From: a virus
Direction: 5' to 3' (one strand)
Virus record (IMG/VR): IMGVR_UViG_3300049893_001119
Coordinates: 1-34,698 of that record
Length of the DNA: 34,698 nt
The notes under the pieces are model-generated. The model saw only the letters and a program-made list of their open reading frames with translations. It ran no database searches and had not been told where the DNA came from. Shown in pieces: positions 30,992 through 34,698 of the stretch (within the stretch, counting starts at the first letter, position 1; each line of letters starts with the position of its first letter). Position numbers and translations under genes: made by a program.

Positions 30992-31726
30992 ATGTCCCGT
31001 GGAACAAAAAACTATTTTAGGCATCATACAGGCGCATTTGAGGATCCAAAAATACAAAAAGCTATCGATCTTTTAGGGTATGAGGGTTACGCATATTACT
31101 TTATTATATTAGAATTGTGCGTCAAACAATGTGAGAACGAATATAAAAACCCGATAACAATTCACCAACAAACTCTCCGCATTGTACTAAGAAAGTCGCA
31201 ACAAAGTTGCCACAAAGTGGTGACAAAGTTGCAAGAAAGTGGTCTCTTTGTTGTAACATTTACGAAAAGTTGTTACGAGTTCTCAATACCTAACTTGTCG
31301 AAATATATGGGAAGATATGAATCTAAATTGTCGTTAAATGTGCCTAATAAAAGAAAAGAAAAAGAAAATAAAATAAAAGAAAATAAAATAAAAGAAAATA
31401 GTATTGCACCGAACGCCGCCGATGTCGTCGATTCGATGCCAGTTAGATCGGGTATTCTACAAAAGGTTTCAGATAAAACTTATAACTTGTGGCTTAAAAT
31501 ATATCCGAACGATTACATAGAAACTGAAGCCGTAAAAATGGAAACATGGTTATCAATCAACGAACACAAGGCCCCTAAAAAAAACTGGGGTAATTTTATT
31601 TCTAATTGGTTGTCCAGAGGTTGGGATCAACACAGAAAAAATTTACCAAGCGCAATCACAAAAGGAAAAGAAACAGCTCAACAACGACAAGATAGGATTT
31701 TAAATTATGAATACCCAGAAATTTAA
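30992..31726 (+). CDS. Replication initiator-type protein (Lin1244/Lin1753-like N-terminus)
   Basis: A 244-residue protein. The N-terminal 110 residues show the winged-helix pattern of phage replication proteins: FRHHTGAFEDPKIQKAIDLL, GYEGYAYYFIILELCVKQC, then QQTLRIVLRKSQQSCHKVVT. A charged hinge with repeated KENKI follows. The C-terminal domain around LWLKIYPNDYIETEAVKMET and NWGNFISNWLSRGW resembles helicase-loading parts. Such proteins bind the origin and bring in the host replisome. GAGG precedes the ATG. It is coupled to the loader-like gene downstream by a 20-base overlap. Confidence 0.75.
   Translation: MSRGTKNYFRHHTGAFEDPKIQKAIDLLGYEGYAYYFIILELCVKQCENEYKNPITIHQQTLRIVLRKSQQSCHKVVTKLQESGLFVVTFTKSCYEFSIPNLSKYMGRYESKLSLNVPNKRKEKENKIKENKIKENSIAPNAADVVDSMPVRSGILQKVSDKTYNLWLKIYPNDYIETEAVKMETWLSINEHKAPKKNWGNFISNWLSRGWDQHRKNLPSAITKGKETAQQRQDRILNYEYPEI
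31361..31400 (+). repeat. AT-rich 15-bp tandem repeat in the initiator gene, possible origin
   Basis: The unit AAAGAAAATAAAATA occurs twice in full and then for ten more bases. It codes for the KENKI repeats in the hinge of the initiator. It is purine-rich on this strand and has no C. Origins of lambdoid phages lie in the initiator gene as iterons plus an AT-rich region, so an origin role is possible. Confidence 0.45.
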
Positions 31727-32207
31727 AAAAGATATTTTTGAAGCATTGAAAAAATTAGCAGTAATTAAACGCACAGACGTTACCTCTGATTGTTTATTTT
31801 TTATGTCCGAGGAATTATCAAATTACCAACCTTCCGAGGTTGTTGGAGCAATAGAAAAATGTCTAAGAGAAAAAAAATTTTTTCCCGATATATCTGAAAT
31901 ACTAGAAATAATTTCCCCTCCTTTATCTGAATCAGAAGAGGCTTTAATGCTGGCCAATCAAGTTATAGAACTTTGCTCGAACTGCTCTCGTTTTATCAGC
32001 GAAAAAGAAATAATCGAGAGAGTTGGAGAAAAAGGATTGAGGATGATTAATTTTTTTGGTTTAGATTATTTAATTAGAATGGAGTATGACCAAATCAATA
32101 CAGTTAGAGCGCAATTAAGAGAAAGCGCAAAATCCATAATGAAAAGCGAAAGGCCGCCAATGAAAGAATTAACGCACATCTCTGAATTTTTAAAAATTGG
32201 ACAGTAA
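31707..32207 (+). CDS. Probable helicase loader or loader-like replication protein
   Basis: A 166-residue helical protein overlapping the initiator by 20 bases. The segment SEELSNYQPSEVVGAIEKCL followed by KKFFPDISEILEII resembles phage helicase loaders and G39P-type inhibitors, in which a '..fP...ei' motif is common. The C-terminal part is helical and basic. It probably helps bring the host DnaB-type helicase to the origin; no helicase gene was found in this genome. Confidence 0.55.
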   Translation: MNTQKFKKDIFEALKKLAVIKRTDVTSDCLFFMSEELSNYQPSEVVGAIEKCLREKKFFPDISEILEIISPPLSESEEALMLANQVIELCSNCSRFISEKEIIERVGEKGLRMINFFGLDYLIRMEYDQINTVRAQLRESAKSIMKSERPPMKELTHISEFLKIGQ

Positions 32208-32250
32208 ATTTATTTAGTGATAATTGATTTTCGGGCAGATAGTTTAATAG

Positions 32251-32280
32251 ACTTAAAATATTCTAGACAATGTTTTAAGT
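32251..32280. terminator. AT-rich inverted repeat between convergent genes, weak terminator candidate
   Basis: ACTTAAAA (32251-32258) and TTTTAAGT (32273-32280) form an eight-base perfect but AT-rich stem between the loader gene and the leftward small genes. It could end transcription from both sides; no G-C core is present, so confidence is low. Confidence 0.3.
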
Positions 32281-32334
32281 TAAAACGCGGCCGTAAAAGG
32301 CTGAGTTATGGTGAAAATCCACGATGCCCTTCAT
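32275..32334 (-). CDS. Possible 19-residue peptide
   Basis: The ATG follows the previous stop directly (TAAATG) and the frame reads MKGIVDFHHNSAFYGRVLT before TAA. It has the composition of a normal small protein and could be the shortened end of an older gene. No independent support. Confidence 0.3.
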   Translation of the reverse strand: MKGIVDFHHNSAFYGRVLT

Positions 32335-32511
32335 TTATTTCACCTCGACCATGCTTAAAATATCCGCCCGCCCGTAATTGGCCCGAACGTATTCCTTAGC
32401 ATCTTCGAATATTACCTGCTCATTTTCCTTAATTGTTTTAAACTCAATATGTAAAGTGCGCGACTTGTATTTGTCTGAGTATGTTTTGATTTTTAGTTTA
32501 AAGGTGCGCAT
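32335..32511 (-). CDS. Unknown small protein, 58 residues
   Basis: The perfect ribosome-binding site AAGGAGG is located just before ATG at 32511, inside the end of the gene upstream, with a 19-base overlap. The protein reads MRTFKLKIKTYSDKYKSRTL and continues with FKTIKENEQVIFEDAKEYVR and a final LSMVEVK, a beta-alpha layout. The role is unknown. Confidence 0.7.
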   Translation of the reverse strand: MRTFKLKIKTYSDKYKSRTLHIEFKTIKENEQVIFEDAKEYVRANYGRADILSMVEVK

Positions 32512-32750
32512 TTAACCTCCTTTTCAAAGTTTTTAAAAAACCAGCTTATCAAAAAGTTCTCAATCCAAGCATGCTCGGCGCTGGTCATATCGGATAGCTC
32601 GTATTTCACGTTTAAATCGTCGTAGGCGCATCCGGGGCGGTCGATCCATGTGAACGCAACCATAACATCTTGAGGCTCGTAATCGACCCAATTTGAGTTA
32701 AATCCATATAGCATCTCAGTGACGCAAAACTTTTTACTAAATTCGTTCAT
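32493..32750 (-). CDS. Unknown small acidic protein
   Basis: An 85-residue protein starting at an ATGA overlap with the previous gene. It is rich in W, D and E (NSNWVDYEPQDVMVAFTWID and SAEHAWIENFLISWFFKNFE) with no membrane segment. Acidic small early proteins of phages often bind host proteins, including nucleases that use DNA as substrate. No family recognised. Confidence 0.6.
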   Translation of the reverse strand: MNEFSKKFCVTEMLYGFNSNWVDYEPQDVMVAFTWIDRPGCAYDDLNVKYELSDMTSAEHAWIENFLISWFFKNFEKEVKCAPLN

Positions 32751-32923
32751 ATATTCTCACTTGTTAATTGTTGCTCCAATTCTTTAACGCATCGATCAAT
32801 AAACTCTTGCAAAGATTCCCCGTTGAGTTTAATTATTTTTATCTCATGCGGGTATAATCTAATCGCAAAATGTTTTCTGCACTCTCCACGCGGCTTTTGT
32901 TTTGCCCCTTTTTTACGGCCCAT
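32747..32923 (-). CDS. Small ribbon-helix-helix type DNA-binding protein
   Basis: A 58-residue protein with AAAGGAA before the ATG at 32923. A basic N-terminus (MGRKKGAKQKPRGECRK) is followed by a strand HFAIRLYPHEIKIIK and two helices (ESLQEFIDRCVKELEQQ), the layout of a ribbon-helix-helix dimer. It may regulate the divergent promoters between 33171 and 33343. Its stop overlaps the next gene. Confidence 0.7.
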   Translation of the reverse strand: MGRKKGAKQKPRGECRKHFAIRLYPHEIKIIKLNGESLQEFIDRCVKELEQQLTSENI

Positions 32924-32925
32924 AA

Positions 32926-33171
32926 CTATTCCTTTGGGAATTTAGACTTAATCGCATTGCCCAAATTCGTTAGCTGTCTCTCGTTTATCTTACGGTACTC
33001 TTGCAATATCTCAGCTTTGAAACTTAGATTAGCGTTCTTGTTTTTAATCACTTTCACAAGAATTTGCTCGATCAGAGTTAGCTTTTCCATTTCGGTATCA
33101 GTTGCAAAGCTAGCGATATAGTCAACTTGCATTAAAAATTCTTGGACTGACTCGGAGTTTTTTGTTTTCAT
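32926..33171 (-). CDS. Unknown first gene of the small leftward operon
   Basis: An 81-residue protein starting MKTKNSESVQEFLMQVDYIA. It is helical (TEMEKLTLIEQILVKVIKNK and ANLSFKAEILQEYRKINERQ). No ribosome-binding site precedes the ATG; instead a promoter -10 ends six bases before it, so the message is probably leaderless. An upstream TTG at 33195 would lie within the promoter. No family recognised. Confidence 0.6.
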   Translation of the reverse strand: MKTKNSESVQEFLMQVDYIASFATDTEMEKLTLIEQILVKVIKNKNANLSFKAEILQEYRKINERQLTNLGNAIKSKFPKE

Positions 33172-33177
33172 ATAAGT

Positions 33178-33206
33178 AGTATATACAACACTCAATTAAA
33201 AGTAAA
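33178..33206 (-). promoter_or_regulatory. Promoter giving a leaderless transcript
   Basis: On the minus strand TTTACT (33201-33206) and TATACT (33178-33183) are 17 bases apart. The start of transcription is expected at or next to the A of the ATG at 33171. Confidence 0.65.
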
Positions 33207-33253
33207 ATCCGAAGCTATTGATTCCTCGTAATTATTTTCGCGCTAAGTACCTA

Positions 33254-33282
33254 TTGACACGTTGCGGTTTTTAACGTCCAAT
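33254..33282 (+). promoter_or_regulatory. Rightward promoter of the ParB-like/ABC-GNAT operon, with operator-like repeat
   Basis: A perfect -35 TTGACA (33254-33259) and TCCAAT (33277-33282) are 17 bases apart. Between and touching them is the inverted repeat ACGTT (33259-33263) and AACGT (33273-33277), well placed for a repressor. The region 33207-33342 has no gene. Confidence 0.6.
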
Positions 33283-33342
33283 AAAATCAAAGGCATCCGG
33301 TGGATCGCCTTAACTTTGCGCCTGTGGCAAAAAGGAAAATTC

Positions 33343-33873
33343 ATGGAAATCAAGTCTAAAGAGATCAAAATTGTCCCTATTGAGTCGATCATACCGAATC
33401 CAAAAAATCCGAACAAACACGATGAGTCACAAATAGACAGACTGTGTAAATTATTTGAGTTTCAGGGTTTCAGGCAACCTTTAATAATCTCAAACAGAAC
33501 AGGCTTTTTAGTATGTGGACATGGCCGCTTAATGGCCGCTCAAAAATTAAAAGTAAAAGAATTGCCAGTGATATTTCAAGACTTTTTAAGTGAAGCTCAA
33601 GAGTATGCTTTTTTAGTTTCGGATAACGAGATTGCGAGATGGTCCGAGTTTGACAAAATTAAAGCATACGAAGATTTAAAAGAAATTGATTTGGGTGATT
33701 TTGAATTACTTGGATTTGAAAAAAACCCTTATGAAATAAAAGAACTAAACAGCGAAGAGATTTCAGACTTTAAACAAGAAATTTTAGTTGTCATAACCTG
33801 CGTTGACGAGAATGAGCAATCGTCTTTATTCTCTGAATTTCAACAAAGAGGTTTAAATTGCAAAATTATCTAG
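33343..33873 (+). CDS. ParB-like (ParB/Srx-fold) protein
   Basis: A 176-residue protein. ATG at 33343 has AAAGGAAA upstream; a start at 33262 lies in the promoter. Motifs are NPKNPNKH (19-26), GFRQPL (42-47), VCGHGRLMAAQKL (58-70) and LVSDNEIARW (91-100). The C-terminal 30 residues (ILVVITCVDENEQSSLFSEF) form a small domain often found in phage ParB-like proteins that neighbour DNA methyltransferases. ParB/Srx proteins can bind DNA and hydrolyse nucleoside triphosphates, and some act as nucleases; no partner ParA is present. It overlaps the ABC/GNAT gene by one base (TAGTG). Confidence 0.85.
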   Translation: MEIKSKEIKIVPIESIIPNPKNPNKHDESQIDRLCKLFEFQGFRQPLIISNRTGFLVCGHGRLMAAQKLKVKELPVIFQDFLSEAQEYAFLVSDNEIARWSEFDKIKAYEDLKEIDLGDFELLGFEKNPYEIKELNSEEISDFKQEILVVITCVDENEQSSLFSEFQQRGLNCKII

Positions 33874-34698
33874 TGCATTTAAAATCAGATTCTCCAAAAT
33901 CGTTTCGTTGTCAAAAAGCCGCGAACTCGGTTGACTTAGATTTAGAAAAAAAATTAGAGCATAAATTAGAGATTCAATGCGACATTCAAACACCATTCAA
34001 CGTGGGATTAATTATTGGAGCTAGTGGGTCAGGCAAAACAACACTAGCAAAAAAAATTTTTGGTCAAAATGTTTTTGAAAATTCACTTGATTTTGAAAAA
34101 CCGATCATAGATCAATTTGATGAAAAATATAGTGTCGATGATTGCATTTCAATGCTCAATGCGATTGGTTTATCTCAAGTTCCGTGTTGGGTTAGACCGG
34201 TCAAAACGCTCTCCAATGGTCAAAAAGCTAGAGCAGAAGCTGTTTTGGAAATGTCGCGAGAAAAAGACATAGTAATTTTAGACGAATGGACTAGCGTTGT
34301 TGATAGAAACGTGGCAAAAGTCATGTGTCATTCAGTGCAAAAATACGCTAGAAAAAATAACAAAAAGATCATTTTGTTAAGTTGTCATTATGACGTTTTA
34401 GAATGGTTATTACCTGATTTTGTTATTGATTGCAATGAGCAAAAATATGAGAATCGGAGGTCACTTCGACAAATCAGAAATGAAAAAATCGAGTTCAATA
34501 TCAGAGAGTGTTCATCTAGAAAATGGAAACAATTTAGCAAGTATCATTATTTAAGTGACAATATGCCGGGTGGTAAAAATTTCACATATGGACTTTTTTT
34601 GAACGATAAACAAATTGGGTTTCAATGCTTTAGTAATTATGTGCCAGGTCGAACCGATATTTTACACTCCAATAGAGTTGTCATACACCCTGACTACG
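33873..34698 (+). CDS. ABC-type ATPase/GNAT fusion (N-terminal part, runs off the window)
   Basis: GTG at 33873 overlaps the ParB-like stop as TAGTG; a TTG at 33858 is the alternative, with AAAGAGG upstream. The Walker A GASGSGKTT is at residues 49-57. It is followed by an unusually short helical part, so the whole ATPase core takes only about 180 residues. The window ends inside the GNAT domain; the rest is at 630-877. In this copy Walker B is IVILDE instead of LVVIDE, and other changes are conservative, which shows selection on the protein. See 2-877 for the function. Confidence 0.85.
   Translation, partial: MHLKSDSPKSFRCQKAANSVDLDLEKKLEHKLEIQCDIQTPFNVGLIIGASGSGKTTLAKKIFGQNVFENSLDFEKPIIDQFDEKYSVDDCISMLNAIGLSQVPCWVRPVKTLSNGQKARAEAVLEMSREKDIVILDEWTSVVDRNVAKVMCHSVQKYARKNNKKIILLSCHYDVLEWLLPDFVIDCNEQKYENRRSLRQIRNEKIEFNIRECSSRKWKQFSKYHYLSDNMPGGKNFTYGLFLNDKQIGFQCFSNYVPGRTDILHSNRVVIHPDY
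34070..34698. repeat. Right copy of the terminal repeat (629 bp)
   Basis: Matches bases 1-629 without gaps; the outer 114 and 110 bases are identical and the middle differs at about 46 sites. This is the overlap by which the genome closes to a circle of 34069 bp. Confidence 0.9.

Noticed and set aside
32217-32399. Frame of 60 residues on the plus strand
   Set aside because: It lies opposite to two leftward small genes with good ribosome-binding sites, has no start signal and has an unlikely composition.

Overview
The window is an essentially complete genome of a tailed bacteriophage of about 34.07 kb, most likely a siphovirus. It has terminase, portal, scaffold, capsid, tail tube, frameshifted tail chaperones, tape measure, tail tip, fibres and lysis genes, and no sheath gene was seen. 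The last 629 bases (34070-34698) repeat the first 629 (1-629), so the sequence is a circularly permuted or terminally redundant genome cut inside one gene. The two copies differ at about 46 positions by my manual count, mostly at third codon positions. All three stop codons are used normally. The DNA is AT-rich (roughly 35-40% GC by eye). Sec signal peptides, lipoboxes and a T7-lysozyme-type amidase point to a Gram-negative host that I cannot name. No integrase, tRNA or CRISPR array was found.

Layout. (1) 33343-34698 continuing into 1-877: a ParB-like protein and an ABC-ATPase/GNAT fusion, expressed rightward from a TTGACA promoter and running straight into the terminase genes. (2) 877-6522: terminase, portal, two small morphogenesis proteins, scaffold and capsid, then a strong UUCG-tetraloop terminator. 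(3) 6567-10390: small proteins and a long fibre-like protein inside the head block, one of them apparently starting at ATT. (4) 10383-22012: connector/terminator-type proteins, tail tube, chaperones joined by a -1 frameshift at A AAA AAC, tape measure, tail tip and fibres, with a metallopeptidase and small membrane proteins embedded. (5) 22009-23490: amidase, holin-like peptide, secreted protein and lipoprotein. (6) 23578-24161: a divergent pair, an unknown small gene and a VRR-NUC nuclease.

(7) 24167-30560, leftward: early region ending (at its promoter-proximal side) with a RecE-type exonuclease, an HNH endonuclease and a RecT-type annealing protein. Further down are many small genes, a phage lipoprotein, an XRE regulator, a Lar-type zinc finger and an alanine-repeat protein. 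This block shows repeated gene boundaries, an internally deleted paralogue and a one-base frameshift, all signs of active recombination. (8) 30561-30991: a regulatory region with divergent promoters and a structured leader whose loop can pair with the exonuclease ribosome-binding site. (9) 30992-32207, rightward: replication initiator and probable helicase loader, with an AT-rich 15-bp tandem repeat that may be the origin. (10) 32275-33171, leftward: five small genes, including a ribbon-helix-helix candidate, from a promoter that appears to give a leaderless mRNA.

The best candidate for an undescribed system is the ParB-like plus ABC/GNAT pair next to the terminase. The GNAT half has the fold family of phage Mu Mom, so DNA modification or antirestriction is a reasonable but unproven guess. 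The leader before the exonuclease gene is the most interesting regulatory element.
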